Positions 41,908 to 51,724 of a stretch of 64,000 bases of DNA are shown in pieces. The position numbers and the translations under genes are program-made. The notes beneath the pieces were generated by a model. The model was not told where the DNA came from, made no database searches, and saw nothing but the letters and a program-made list of their open reading frames with translations. The DNA comes from Pseudomonas baltica (lineage in GTDB: Bacteria > Pseudomonadota > Gammaproteobacteria > Pseudomonadales > Pseudomonadaceae), in assembly GCF_014235765.1 (NCBI RefSeq), contig NZ_JACMYH010000001.1, positions 1 to 64,000 of the forward strand, in the 5' to 3' direction. Position 1 is the first letter of the stretch. Each line of letters begins with the position of its first letter.

Positions 41908-43140
41908 CTACCTGGCAGCCGGTGCGCAGGGCCGCGCTGTGCCCGACGTGCCGCCTGCAGCTGCCCGGGTTGCCGCGCGTCCCGCCAGAAAGGCAAGTAC
42001 CGCTGCCAAGCCGAGCAACCCTGCGCTCGTTTCAAAGGTCGCCCGGTAGCCGCTTGCGTCGAATACCAGCCCGCCGACGATGGCCCCGGACGCGATGGCC
42101 AATTGGATGATCGCCACCATCAAGCCACCGCCTGCCTCCGCATCGTTCGGAAGGGTTCTTGCCAGCCACGTCCACCATCCCACCGGTGCGGCAGTCGCAA
42201 CCGCTCCCCAAAGCCCCAGCAGTACTGTAGTGATGGCCTTCGAGCTGCCGAATGACAACAGTGCCATGGCGATGGCGGCCATCAGGATCGGGATAACGAT
42301 CAGCGTTCGATGCAGGCCATTTTTCAGGAAGGCTTCGATCAGGAACGTGCCGGCAAGCCCGGCCAGGCCTAGCACCAGCAGCATCAACGAAAGCATGGAA
42401 ACACTGACCTGTGTGACCGTTTCCAGAAACGGACGCAGATAGGTGAAGAGCATGAACTGACCCATGAAAAATACGCTTACCGCGACCATGCCCAGGGCGA
42501 CCGGGGTGCGTTTCATCAGCGTGAGAACGTTGCCGGTGCCCGACTCGCTGCGCGCTTTCAGGGTTGGAAGGCTCACCAACAACCATGCACACGCAATCAC
42601 GGCCACGGGAAGAAGGGCCAGAAAGGCACCGCGCCAGCCGATCAGCGCGCCGAGAAAACTGCCCAGGGGCGCTGCCACGACCGTTGCCAGAGCATTGCCG
42701 CCGTTGACGATAGCCATCGCCCGGGTGACCTGGCCTTCAGGCACCAGGCGCATGGCGGTCGCTGCCGACAATGACCAGAACCCGCCGATGGCGACGCCGA
42801 TCAGGGCACGTGCGCTCATGAATACCCAATAGTTGGGCGCAAAGGCAACGACGGCTGCGGAAACGATCATCAGCAGGGTAAGTGCAACGAGCAGCGGTTT
42901 GCGCTCGACCCGAGCAGCCACCGATGCGATCAGCAGGCTGGTGAAAAGCGCGAACAGCCCTGATACGGAGATGCCCTGGCCGGCCTGGCCCTCGGTGATG
43001 TGCAGGTCCGCCGCGATGGGTGTGAGCAGGCTGATGGGCATGAATTCCGACGCCACCAGCACGAAGGCGGCCAGCGACATGGCGAACACGGCGCCCCATG
43101 ATTCACCGGTGTGGGTGGCGGAGGTCGAAGATCGGTTCAT
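41908..43140 (-). CDS. MFS efflux transporter (DHA1/NepI-like)
   Basis: The protein of about 410 residues has twelve predicted helices with the MFS start AVFAMSLAAFVLVASEFMPISLLTPIA and the ARVERKP loop between helices 2 and 3. It resembles purine-ribonucleoside and drug exporters. Start is uncertain: Met at 43140 is used because the family begins near there, but in-frame Mets at 43176 and 43209 exist. It is divergent from an AraC regulator, its likely controller. Confidence 0.82.
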   Translation of the reverse strand: MNRSSTSATHTGESWGAVFAMSLAAFVLVASEFMPISLLTPIAADLHITEGQAGQGISVSGLFALFTSLLIASVAARVERKPLLVALTLLMIVSAAVVAFAPNYWVFMSARALIGVAIGGFWSLSAATAMRLVPEGQVTRAMAIVNGGNALATVVAAPLGSFLGALIGWRGAFLALLPVAVIACAWLLVSLPTLKARSESGTGNVLTLMKRTPVALGMVAVSVFFMGQFMLFTYLRPFLETVTQVSVSMLSLMLLVLGLAGLAGTFLIEAFLKNGLHRTLIVIPILMAAIAMALLSFGSSKAITTVLLGLWGAVATAAPVGWWTWLARTLPNDAEAGGGLMVAIIQLAIASGAIVGGLVFDASGYRATFETSAGLLGLAAVLAFLAGRAATRAAAGGTSGTARPCAPAAR

Positions 43141-43307
43141 TCGAGAGGTCTTCTCCAGAGATTTATCGATGGCCATTGTCTCGGTCCGGTGAGCCTCTCT
43201 GTAGCGCATTGCACTGGATTACTTGCCTGATCCTATGAGTCTGCACTGGATGGGGGGACGAACGAGCAGAGGCGAGTTAGAGTTCGTGACACGGGAGCAA
43301 GGTGAAT

Positions 43308-44225
43308 ATGACGAACGAATTCGACACGACTGGTCCAGGCTCATCGACGCAGGAAACGCTGACGCGGATGATCGCTTCGCACACCAAGGCGCCCGGTGAT
43401 TACCGAACGGACATCGCAGGTCTTGGTTTTTTTCGACGCGACTGCCCGGCACCGCCCATGACCTGCATGGTCGAGCCCAGCATCATTCTGGTTGCTCAGG
43501 GCGAAAAGCAGCTGTGGGTGGGGGGCGAAGGTTATCGGTACAGCACCTCGAAGTTTCTGATCACGTCGCTGGATCTGCCTGCCAACTCCGAAGTGCTGGT
43601 GGCCAGCCACGAGCAGCCATGCCTGGGGCTGACGTTCAAGCTGGATATGCGCATGCTGGCCGAACTGATAGCGCAGGGTGATCTGCCGCCCATTCGCGAT
43701 CGGGCCGCGGTCCAGGGCGTAGGTATCGGTTCGGTAACGCTGCCGTTGCTGGCCTCGTTCGAACGGCTGCTGGCGCTGTTCGATGAGCCGCAGTCCATTC
43801 CTGTGCTGGCGCCACTGATCCAGCGCGAAATCCACTATCGCCTGCTGCAAGGCGACCAGGCGGGTCGGCTGCGGCAGATCACCTCGGTGGACGGGCAGGG
43901 TTATCGCATAGGCAGAGCGATCGACTGGCTGAAGTTGAATTACACCTCAGCGCTGCGCGTCGACGAACTGGCAGCCAGGGTGCAGATGAGTACCCCGACC
44001 TTTCATCATCATTTCCGCCAACTTACCAGGATGAGCCCGCTGCAGTATCAAAAGTGGCTGCGGCTCAACGAGGCAAAGCGGTTGATGCTCAATGAACATC
44101 AGGACGTGTCCAGCGCAGCGTTCAAGGTTGGATATGAAAGTCCGTCGCAGTTCAGTCGCGAGTACAGTCGTCTGTTCGGCGCGCCACCCAAGCGCGACAT
44201 CGCGGCCTTGCGCGGAAACGGCTAG
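43308..44225 (+). CDS. AraC-family regulator with AraC_N domain
   Basis: The 305-residue protein has an N-terminal effector domain (about 20-165; GLGFFRRDCPAPPMTCMVEPSIILVAQGEK) and a C-terminal double helix-turn-helix with LRVDELAARVQMSTPTFHHHF and VSSAAFKVGYESPSQFSREY. The ATG at 43308 has AAGG just upstream; GTG at 43302 is in frame. It probably controls the divergent MFS gene. Confidence 0.9.
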   Translation: MTNEFDTTGPGSSTQETLTRMIASHTKAPGDYRTDIAGLGFFRRDCPAPPMTCMVEPSIILVAQGEKQLWVGGEGYRYSTSKFLITSLDLPANSEVLVASHEQPCLGLTFKLDMRMLAELIAQGDLPPIRDRAAVQGVGIGSVTLPLLASFERLLALFDEPQSIPVLAPLIQREIHYRLLQGDQAGRLRQITSVDGQGYRIGRAIDWLKLNYTSALRVDELAARVQMSTPTFHHHFRQLTRMSPLQYQKWLRLNEAKRLMLNEHQDVSSAAFKVGYESPSQFSREYSRLFGAPPKRDIAALRGNG

Positions 44226-44362
44226 CCTGGCTGCGCTCGCGCATACCTCGTCGCTTCCACTGGAATAGGCAAGAACGCCACTCGATTGGGCAAGTGGCGC
44301 TCCGTGGTCGACCGCATACTGAGTCGCCGGATCGGCGAACGGAGTGACGTTTCCCTCAGCGC

Positions 44363-44476
44363 ATGAGCGCCCCCACAGGTTTGAACCCGCTCTGCAAGAC
44401 CCCGGCAAAAGCTGCCCTCGTTGCCATGTCGGGCATCGTGCGGGTCGTCAATGGCGTGATCCGCGACACGCTTTGA
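44363..44476 (+). pseudogene. Possible C-terminal relic of an IS110-type transposase
   Basis: A 37-codon frame ends CKTPAKAALVAMSGIVRVV and NGVIRD, like the GKPxKVALVAxMRKLLxxLNAxLRD tail of IS110-family transposases. No catalytic domain, terminal repeats or flanks remain. The rest of the 368-bp gap between the AraC gene and paoA holds no gene I can support. Confidence 0.35.
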
Positions 44477-44593
44477 AACCATAGTGTCTTGTCACCTGAC
44501 GTACGACCTCAACCAATGGCGTCATCCAGGTGTCTGCACTAGACGCAGCAAGACCGTGATTCGAGACATAAAAAAATAGATGAGGACCGCAAC

Positions 44594-45268
44594 ATGACCG
44601 ATCCGACCGAAAAGATTTCCTCCGAACCAGAGGGTTCCGGTGAGCTGTTCAAGGAACTGACCACACCCTCGCGGCGCAATTTCCTGCGCACCATGGGCAT
44701 CTCCGGCATGGCCGCTGCCACCGCCCCGGTGTGGGCCCAGGCCGCCCAGCTGGCGCCTGTCGACGACAGCGACAAGCCCTTGGCCAAGGGCGAGCAGCGG
44801 ATCACGCTCAAGGTCAACGGCCAGCCGCACACGCTCAATGTGCCCGGCAATGCCGTGCTGCTGGACGTGTTGCGCGACCGCCTGATGCTCACCGGCACCA
44901 AGAAGGGTTGCGACCACGGTCAGTGCGGGGCCTGCACGCTGCACATCAATGGTCAGCCGGTGAACAGCTGTCTGTCCCTGGCGGCCATGCATCAGGGCGA
45001 TGACATCACCACCATCGAAGGCCTGGAGCGCAATGGTCAGTTGCACCCGATTCAGGAAGCATTCTGGGCTCACGACGCGTTCCAGTGCGGCTATTGCACC
45101 TCGGGCCAGATGATGACCGCTGCGGCCATCATCAAGGACCCGGACATCGGCGCCGACGACGCCAGCGTGCGCGAGGCCATGAGTGGCAACATCTGCCGAT
45201 GTGGCGCGTACAAGAACATCCTTGCCGCCGTGCAGGATGCCCGTGGCAAAGTACAGGGAGCCAGCTGA
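44594..45268 (+). CDS. paoA: Aldehyde oxidoreductase 2Fe-2S subunit, Tat-exported
   Basis: The 224-residue small subunit of a molybdenum aldehyde dehydrogenase has a twin-arginine signal ([10 protein letters not shown], residues about 27-36, cleaved near AQA) that takes the folded enzyme to the periplasm. Two 2Fe-2S clusters are bound by [11 protein letters not shown] and by [10 protein letters not shown] with CRCGAYKN. It is the first gene of paoABC and overlaps paoB by one base. E. coli PaoABC oxidises aromatic aldehydes; the same role is inferred. Confidence 0.92.
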   Translation: MTDPTEKISSEPEGSGELFKELTTPSRRNFLRTMGISGMAAATAPVWAQAAQLAPVDDSDKPLAKGEQRITLKVNGQPHTLNVPGNAVLLDVLRDRLMLTGTKKGCDHGQCGACTLHINGQPVNSCLSLAAMHQGDDITTIEGLERNGQLHPIQEAFWAHDAFQCGYCTSGQMMTAAAIIKDPDIGADDASVREAMSGNICRCGAYKNILAAVQDARGKVQGAS

Positions 45269-46263
45269 TGAGAGCCTTGGAATACACCCGCGCAACCAGC
45301 CCCGAACAGGCCGTTGCGACCCATGCCCGCAATGAAGCCACGGCGTTTCTTGCCGGCGGTACGACCCTGCTGGATCTGGTCAAGATCGACATCATGCAGC
45401 CTGATCGGGTCATCGACGTGCATACCTTGGCGCTGGATCAGGTCGAAACCTTGAGCGATGGCCGGACCCGTATCGGCGCCATGGTCAGCAACACTCGTCT
45501 GGCCAATCATCCGCGCATCAAAAGTGACTACGCGGTGCTGTCCCAGGCGCTGCTGTCCGGGGCGACCACGCAACTGCGCAACAAGGCGACCACCGGCGGC
45601 AATGTCATGCAGCGGGTGCGCTGCAACTATTTCCGCGACGGCGTTTCCGCCTGCAACAAGCGCGTGCCCGGCTCGGGCTGTGCTGCCATCGGCGGGCACA
45701 ACCGCAGCGTGCACGCGGTACTGGGCACCAGCGACCAGTGCATTGCCACCCATCCTTCGGACATGTGCGTGGCCATGGCGGCGATTGGTGCGACCGTGCA
45801 GGTGCAAGGCCCCAACGGCAAACGCGAGATCGACTTCCAGGATTTCCACTTGCTGCCGGGCGCCACGCCTTGGAAAGAGCATGCGCTGCAGCCTGACGAA
45901 TTGATCACCCATGTAACGCTGAATGCGCCATTGGCCAACGGCAAGTCCGCGTACCTGAAGCTGCGTGATCGCGCGTCCTACCAGTTTGCGCTGGCTTCCA
46001 GCGCGGTGATTCTGGTCATGGACGGGCAGGTCATTCGCGAGGCCCGCATTGCCCTGGGCGGCGTCGGCACCAAGCCGTGGCGTGCGCTGGAAGCCGAGCG
46101 CGCACTGCGCGGTGCGGCCGCTACCCCGGAAAACTTCGCCAAGGCCGCAGCTATCGCGCTGCAAGGGTCCAAGCCGTATGCACACAACGCCTACAAGATT
46201 CCCCTTGGGCAGCAGGCCATCGTGCGCAACCTCTCCACCCTGAGCACAGGAGCCATGGCATGA
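45268..46263 (+). CDS. paoB: Aldehyde oxidoreductase FAD/4Fe-4S subunit
   Basis: The 331-residue subunit has the FAD-binding start FLAGGTTLLDLVKIDIM and, like E. coli PaoB, an extra Cys-rich insertion (RCNYFRDGVSACNKRVPGSG) expected to hold a 4Fe-4S cluster not found in ordinary xanthine-oxidase FAD subunits. It starts at ATG 45268 within the paoA stop and overlaps paoC by four bases. Confidence 0.92.
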   Translation: MRALEYTRATSPEQAVATHARNEATAFLAGGTTLLDLVKIDIMQPDRVIDVHTLALDQVETLSDGRTRIGAMVSNTRLANHPRIKSDYAVLSQALLSGATTQLRNKATTGGNVMQRVRCNYFRDGVSACNKRVPGSGCAAIGGHNRSVHAVLGTSDQCIATHPSDMCVAMAAIGATVQVQGPNGKREIDFQDFHLLPGATPWKEHALQPDELITHVTLNAPLANGKSAYLKLRDRASYQFALASSAVILVMDGQVIREARIALGGVGTKPWRALEAERALRGAAATPENFAKAAAIALQGSKPYAHNAYKIPLGQQAIVRNLSTLSTGAMA

Positions 46264-48491
46264 GCGAGTCAATCATGGGGGCATCCCCACGCCGCATCGA
46301 CGGTCGCCTGAAGGTCACCGGCAGCGCGCAGTATGCGGCCGACCATCAGCCCAAGGGCATGGTCTTCGCCTACGGCGTCTACAGCACGGTGGCCAGTGGC
46401 TCGATCAAGTCTTTGGACATCGAGGCGGCGCGCCGCTCGCCCGGCGTGCTGGAAATTCTGCACCACGGCAACTTTCCCCAGGCGTTCCACACCTCGCCCG
46501 TGCCTTTCTCCTTGGCAGGGGTGCTGACAGGCTCGCGTACCGATGAGAAAAGGCTGCCGTTCGAGGACAACGTCGTGCGTTATGCCGGGCAGTTCGTGGC
46601 GCTGGTGGTTGCCGACACGTTTGAGCATGCGCGCGAAGCGGCCTACAAGGTCAAGGTCAGCTACAGCGAAAGCGCGGCTGCCGCCAATCTGGAGCAGGGG
46701 CTGAAGCGGCGCGCAGCCGCCGACGGCGGGCAGGGCCACAAGCGTGGCGATCCAGCCAGCGCCTTCGATGGCGGTGCGCAGACGGTAGACGCCACTTATA
46801 CGACGCCTGTGGAAACCCACAACCCCATGGAAATGCACGCCACCGTTGCGCTGTGGGACAACGGTCGACTGGTGGTGTATGAATCCACCCAGTCGGTCGT
46901 GGTTCACCGCAACACCCTGGCGCAGATCTTCGGCCTGCCCACCGAGCGCGTGGAAGTGCGTGCGCCGTTCATTGGTTCGGGCTTCGGCGGCAAGCTGTGG
47001 ATCTGGCCGCACTCGGTAGCTGCCTGTGCGGCTGCCAAGATCGTCGGCCGACCGGTGCAACTGGTGCTGCCGCGAGCGCAGATGTTCACCACGGTAGGGC
47101 ATCGCCCGGAGACCCGCCAGCGCATGCGCCTGGCGGCCGATGGCAAGGGCAAGCTGGTTTCCCTGCGTCATGAATCGCTCAACACCACCGGGATCGGCGA
47201 CCAGTATGTCGAGAACTGCGGGGGCATGAGTGCCAGCCTGTACTCGTGTGCGAACGTCGAAGTGACCCATGGCACGGTGCAGGTCAACCGCGGCGCACCG
47301 ACCTCGATGCGTGCTCCAGGCGCAGCCCCTGGCCTGTTTGCGCTGGAGTCGGCCATCGACGAACTGGCCGAACGCTGCAAGATGGACCCGCTCGCCTTTC
47401 GCCAGTTGAACTGGGCCGAGCAGAACGAGCAGGAGAAACTGCCGTGGTCCGGTAACCATCTGCGCGAAGCACTGGCCCAGGGCGCCGAGCGTTTCGGCTG
47501 GGCCAAGCGCACGCCGGGTATCGGCAGCATGCGCGATGGCCACGAGATCGTCGGCTACGGCATGGCGCAGTGCAACTGGGATGCCTTCCGCACGCCGTGC
47601 GAAGCGAGGGTCTCGTTGACCTCCGACGGTCGCGCCGTGGTGTACTGCGGTGCCCAGGACATTGGGACCGGCACCTACACGGTGCTTGCCCAGTGCGTCA
47701 GTGACATCACCGGTCTGCCGCTGGAGCGGATCACGGTAGAGCTGGGCAACTCGTCCTATCCGCCCGCGCCTGTTTCCGGCGGCTCGTGGATGACCGCCAG
47801 TGCCTTGCCGGCCGTGGCAGAGGCCACGCGCGCCGCGCTCACCCAGCTCAAGAGCTTCGCAGCCTCGCAAGAGGGCGGGCTGGCCAATGCCAAGCCAGAA
47901 GCGATCACGGTCAGCAACGGGCGCCTGCAGGACGGTTCGACCAGCCTGGAGTTCGCCGAAGTACTCAAGAAGCTGAAGATCGCCAGCGCCGAAGGCGAGG
48001 CCCATACCGGTATGGCCGATACCAAGAAGCATGCATTCAGCTCGTTCGGCGCGCATTTCGTCGAGGTGCGCTGGGATCCGGGTATCTCCCGCCTGCGCGT
48101 GTCGCGCGTGGTCAGCGCCATTGATGTGGGCAAGATCATCAATGCCAAGACCGCACGCAATCAGGTCGAAGGTGCCATTGTCATGGCCATCGGCATGGCG
48201 CTGTTCGAGTCGACCGACTACGACGAGCGCAATGGCATGCCGGTGAACAACAACTACGCGGAGTATGTGGTGCCGGTGCACGCCGATCAGCCGGACATCG
48301 ATGTGATCCTGCTGGATTACCCCGACTACAACCTCAACGAGTACGGTGCGCGTGGTGTGGGTGAAATCGGTGTGACCGGTTTGGCGGCTGCGGTGGCCAA
48401 CGCGGTTTACCATGCCACCGGCAAGCGTGTGCGTGACCTGCCGATCAGCCTGGAAAAACTGATGGATCAGGTGCCGACCGTCAGCGTTTGA
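46260..48491 (+). CDS. paoC: Aldehyde oxidoreductase molybdopterin subunit
   Basis: The 743-residue catalytic subunit binds molybdopterin cytosine dinucleotide. It starts with RRIDGRLKVTGSAQYAADH, has the GSGFGGKLW cofactor loop, and the base Glu near residue 702 in GVGEIGVTG. The ATG at 46260 is used; an in-frame extension runs back into paoB. No paoD-type (XdhC-like) insertion chaperone follows, since the next gene is on the opposite strand. Confidence 0.93.
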   Translation: MSESIMGASPRRIDGRLKVTGSAQYAADHQPKGMVFAYGVYSTVASGSIKSLDIEAARRSPGVLEILHHGNFPQAFHTSPVPFSLAGVLTGSRTDEKRLPFEDNVVRYAGQFVALVVADTFEHAREAAYKVKVSYSESAAAANLEQGLKRRAAADGGQGHKRGDPASAFDGGAQTVDATYTTPVETHNPMEMHATVALWDNGRLVVYESTQSVVVHRNTLAQIFGLPTERVEVRAPFIGSGFGGKLWIWPHSVAACAAAKIVGRPVQLVLPRAQMFTTVGHRPETRQRMRLAADGKGKLVSLRHESLNTTGIGDQYVENCGGMSASLYSCANVEVTHGTVQVNRGAPTSMRAPGAAPGLFALESAIDELAERCKMDPLAFRQLNWAEQNEQEKLPWSGNHLREALAQGAERFGWAKRTPGIGSMRDGHEIVGYGMAQCNWDAFRTPCEARVSLTSDGRAVVYCGAQDIGTGTYTVLAQCVSDITGLPLERITVELGNSSYPPAPVSGGSWMTASALPAVAEATRAALTQLKSFAASQEGGLANAKPEAITVSNGRLQDGSTSLEFAEVLKKLKIASAEGEAHTGMADTKKHAFSSFGAHFVEVRWDPGISRLRVSRVVSAIDVGKIINAKTARNQVEGAIVMAIGMALFESTDYDERNGMPVNNNYAEYVVPVHADQPDIDVILLDYPDYNLNEYGARGVGEIGVTGLAAAVANAVYHATGKRVRDLPISLEKLMDQVPTVSV

Positions 48492-48544
48492 TTGCTCGTT
48501 GCCGCGCCGGGGTTCTCTCGGCGCGGTATTGCCGGCTTCGTTGG

Positions 48545-49189
48545 CTATGCTTCGACGATGCTCGCCCTGATATTTTCCCTGAGCTTCGCTTCGATCCCGG
48601 CCTGGGCCTCAAGTCTATCGGCGAGCGCCGCAATCAGGTGGCGGCCAATGACGATGACGCCGTCCCTGTCTCCCACGATGGCATCACCCGGATTGCACAC
48701 CACATTGCCACAGGCCACCGGCGTGCCGACCTGGCCTGGACCGTGCTTGGAAGGTCCGGAAGGATTCACGCCCCGTGCGTAGACAGGCAGCCCCATCACG
48801 CTCAGTTCTTCCACGTCTCGAACCGCGCCATCGATGACCACGGCGGCGACTTTACGCGCCAGGCATATTTCTCCGAGCAAATCGCCGAACACCGCGCGAT
48901 TGATTTCGCCGTTGCCGTTGATCACCAGTACATCGCCTGGCTTGGCATCGTCCAACGCGCGGTGAATGGCCAGGTTGTCGCCTTCCCAGGTCTGAATCGG
49001 CAGAACCGTGCCATGAAACGATGCCTTGCCAGCGACGTGGTGGATGGCAGATGCCATCATCCCCATGCGTTGCAGCACGTCGCCGATCAGCGCGACGGGG
49101 TATTGTGATATTTCTTCGAGCTGCGCAAGACAAGCCCTGGGCCAGTCTTCGCTCACGGTGATGTTTGCAGCGGATGCATTGATGAACAT
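48545..49189 (-). CDS. RraA-family metal aldolase/decarboxylase
   Basis: The 214-residue protein belongs to the RraA/HMG-aldolase family. It keeps the catalytic R-D-x2-E signature in DGAVRDVEEL, which marks active 4-hydroxy-4-methyl-2-oxoglutarate/oxaloacetate enzymes rather than the RNase E inhibitor. Such enzymes give pyruvate from 4-hydroxy-2-oxo acids or decarboxylate oxaloacetate. It is last in an operon with a D-2-hydroxyacid dehydrogenase (35 nt upstream) and an MHS transporter. Confidence 0.85.
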   Translation of the reverse strand: MFINASAANITVSEDWPRACLAQLEEISQYPVALIGDVLQRMGMMASAIHHVAGKASFHGTVLPIQTWEGDNLAIHRALDDAKPGDVLVINGNGEINRAVFGDLLGEICLARKVAAVVIDGAVRDVEELSVMGLPVYARGVNPSGPSKHGPGQVGTPVACGNVVCNPGDAIVGDRDGVIVIGRHLIAALADRLEAQAGIEAKLRENIRASIVEA

Positions 49190-49224
49190 GTTGACCTCGG
49201 CAGGTTTGCGTTTAGCGGGCGTCG

Positions 49225-50202
49225 TCAGTCGAACGCTCGGGAGACGGGCTCGTTGACCGGATGCAAGGGCGGCTCGCCACGCAACACGGCGCGAATGGCG
49301 TCCACCGCGCTCATGCCGACACGCAGCAACGACTCGTTGGTTTGCCCTGCGACATGAGGTGTCACGAGCAGATTGGGCAGGTCGGAAACGGGGAACGTGT
49401 TGCAGCTGAACGGGTTGATCATGTCGGTGTTTTCCGCAGCCAGAACGTCGATCCCTGCGCCGCCCAGCTGGCCGCTGCGCAAGGCGTCGGCGACAGCCGC
49501 CTCATCGATGACCCCGCCGCGACTGGTATTGATGAGGATCGCGCCAGCCTTCATTTTTGCTATCTCGGGTCGACCGATCAGATTCCGGGTACTCGACTGT
49601 AGAGGCACGTGAAGGCTCACTACATCGGCCTTGGCCAGCAGGGTGTCGAGATCGACCAGCCGGGCGTCGAAGCTTGCGTCATAGGCAGGATCGGTCGCCA
49701 ATACATTCATGCCGAACGCTTCGGCAACCGGCGCGACATGTTGGCCGATATCACCGAAGCCGATCAGGCCCAGGGTACGCCCCTCAAGCTCTATTCCGGT
49801 CAGGGACAGACGGTCCGCTGCCCAGACCCTGTCACGAGTCTGATCGGTGGCCAGTTGCAGCTTGCGGCTGACCCCCAGCAGCAGGGCAAACACATGCTCC
49901 ACGACACTTCTGCGATTGGCCCCTGGCGTGTTGGTGACCCACACACCCCGTTCGGCAGCCGCCTGGTGGTCGACATTGTCGTAACCCGCTCCGTGTCGGG
50001 CCACGATCCGCAGCTTCGGTGATGCCGCAATCATTTGCGCGGATATATGGCCACCACGCAGGAACACGGCATCGACCTGTTGCTGGATGTCGGTGTACGC
50101 GACTGCGTTCGGGCCGTAGCCGAGTCGCACCTCGCCTGTAGAAGAAAGTGCCTGCAATACATCTGGATGAATCGGGCTTGTTACATAGATCAAAGGCATC
50201 AT
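49225..50202 (-). CDS. D-isomer-specific 2-hydroxyacid dehydrogenase
   Basis: The 325-residue NAD(P) enzyme interconverts 2-hydroxy and 2-oxo acids. It has the GFGDIG dinucleotide motif, the catalytic Arg in NTSRGGVIDE, and the active-site His in LLVTPHVAGQ. The Met at 50202 is chosen because GAGG lies five bases before it, inside the stop region of the upstream MHS gene. It probably oxidises the imported substrate before cleavage by the RraA-type enzyme. Confidence 0.9.
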   Translation of the reverse strand: MMPLIYVTSPIHPDVLQALSSTGEVRLGYGPNAVAYTDIQQQVDAVFLRGGHISAQMIAASPKLRIVARHGAGYDNVDHQAAAERGVWVTNTPGANRRSVVEHVFALLLGVSRKLQLATDQTRDRVWAADRLSLTGIELEGRTLGLIGFGDIGQHVAPVAEAFGMNVLATDPAYDASFDARLVDLDTLLAKADVVSLHVPLQSSTRNLIGRPEIAKMKAGAILINTSRGGVIDEAAVADALRSGQLGGAGIDVLAAENTDMINPFSCNTFPVSDLPNLLVTPHVAGQTNESLLRVGMSAVDAIRAVLRGEPPLHPVNEPVSRAFD

Positions 50203-50209
50203 CGTCACC

Positions 50210-51559
50210 TCAGGAGAATTGGTGGGTGTTGGCATCATCGGTAGCCGCGGGCGGATTTCTGCGAACGGTCGAGATAACGATCAGCCCCAGAAGGCCTGAT
50301 GCGCACAGGATGAATGCAGGCGTGGACTGATTGCCGGTGGCGCCGATCAGCCAGGTAGCCAGAAACGGGCCTGAGCCTCCGCCGATGACCGCACCTACGC
50401 TGTGCCCGAACGCCACCCCGGTGTGGCGGATGTGCATCGGGAAGAATTCGGGCATGACCGAGTAGGTGCCGGCCTGGCAAAGCGCGTAGGGAATCATGCC
50501 CAGCGCCAAACCGGCCATGGCCAGATTCACCGAGCCTTGCTGCATCAACATGAAAGAGGGTATCGAGAGCACGGCATAGGCCACGTACGCGTAGCGCAGG
50601 ATGGACTTGCCGCCGCGATAGGAGCCCAGTTGTCCAGCCAGAGGTATCAGGAACGCGGCAAGAATCACCGCGACCAGCACGATGGTGGATGCCTGACCTT
50701 TCGAATAGCCCAGGATCGAACTGAAATAGGCTGCGATGAATACGGTGCCGATGTAGGTGCCGATGTTCTGCACCATCGCGATCATGATCACTTTGAGCAA
50801 AGGCTTGCGGTAGTCACGCAGCAACTCCGCGAAGGGCTGGCCTTGCTTGACCTCGGTATGGTTTTTCTTCGATGCGAACTCGGGGCTGTCCTCGATGCTC
50901 AGCCGCATGTAAAGGCCAATGATTCCAAGCGGAAGCGCCAGGAGGAAAGGAATGCGCCAGCCCCAGGCAAGCATTTCGGGATCCGTGAGGGTCGCCGCTG
51001 CGAGGCCTGCTATGGCTGCGGCCAGGCCTTTGCCGAATTGCGCGATGGAGGGCAGAAAGGAAATGTACAAGGCGCGGCGTTTGGGCGGCGCCCACTCGCG
51101 GATGTAGCTTGCGGCGCCGCCGATTTCGCCGCCTGCCGAGAACCCTTGGAGCATGCGCAGCACGACCAGCAGTATCGGCGCCCACACGCCGATCTGCGCG
51201 TAGCCAGGCAGCAGGCCGATCAGCGTGGCGGCAATGCCCATCAGCGTGATACTGGCGATCAGGCTGAAGCGTCTTCCTACTTTGTCGCCCAGCCAGCCAA
51301 AGGCGATGGCACCCAAGGGTCTGACCAGGAATGCAGAGCCGAACACCAGGAAAGTGTTCAGCAGGCCTGTAGTCGCGTTGTCCGAGGGGAAGAAAACCAG
51401 CGCCAGGGTCGCGGCGACATAACCGTAGACGCTGAAGTCGTAGTACTCGACGAAAGTGCCGAACACCGCCGCTCTAGTGGCTTTCTTGGCTTTGCGCGTT
51501 TGCTCCGTCTGATCGACGGCAGACCGGACAGGCTCGGCCACAGCATTGTTGTTATTCAT
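50210..51559 (-). CDS. MHS-family carboxylate:H+ symporter
   Basis: The 449-residue MFS protein has twelve helices and the MHS signature (AAVFGTFVEYYDFSVYGYVAAT and the GWLGDKVGRRF loop), the group that includes citrate, shikimate and dicarboxylate importers. The ATG at 51559 has GAGG five bases upstream; GTG at 51565 is in frame. It is the first gene of the operon with the dehydrogenase and aldolase, divergent from a tandem IclR regulator. Confidence 0.9.
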   Translation of the reverse strand: MNNNNAVAEPVRSAVDQTEQTRKAKKATRAAVFGTFVEYYDFSVYGYVAATLALVFFPSDNATTGLLNTFLVFGSAFLVRPLGAIAFGWLGDKVGRRFSLIASITLMGIAATLIGLLPGYAQIGVWAPILLVVLRMLQGFSAGGEIGGAASYIREWAPPKRRALYISFLPSIAQFGKGLAAAIAGLAAATLTDPEMLAWGWRIPFLLALPLGIIGLYMRLSIEDSPEFASKKNHTEVKQGQPFAELLRDYRKPLLKVIMIAMVQNIGTYIGTVFIAAYFSSILGYSKGQASTIVLVAVILAAFLIPLAGQLGSYRGGKSILRYAYVAYAVLSIPSFMLMQQGSVNLAMAGLALGMIPYALCQAGTYSVMPEFFPMHIRHTGVAFGHSVGAVIGGGSGPFLATWLIGATGNQSTPAFILCASGLLGLIVISTVRRNPPAATDDANTHQFS

Positions 51560-51724
51560 GGGCACCTCGGGTTATAGAACACTATCTATTCAAAAAATGG
51601 GACAGTGTCCTGATCTTTTTTTGGCTAGCTTCTAGAAGCTCGAGGAGCTTGTCAACAGTCACGTGTAATTGCCCTGCGGCAGCTTTACACCCCAGAATGG
51701 GGGCCCAAACCCTCGATTCGACTC

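Noticed and set aside
44222..44482. 86-codon minus-strand frame between araC and paoA
   Set aside because: No ribosome site, no family pattern, and it opposes the IS110-like relic frame.
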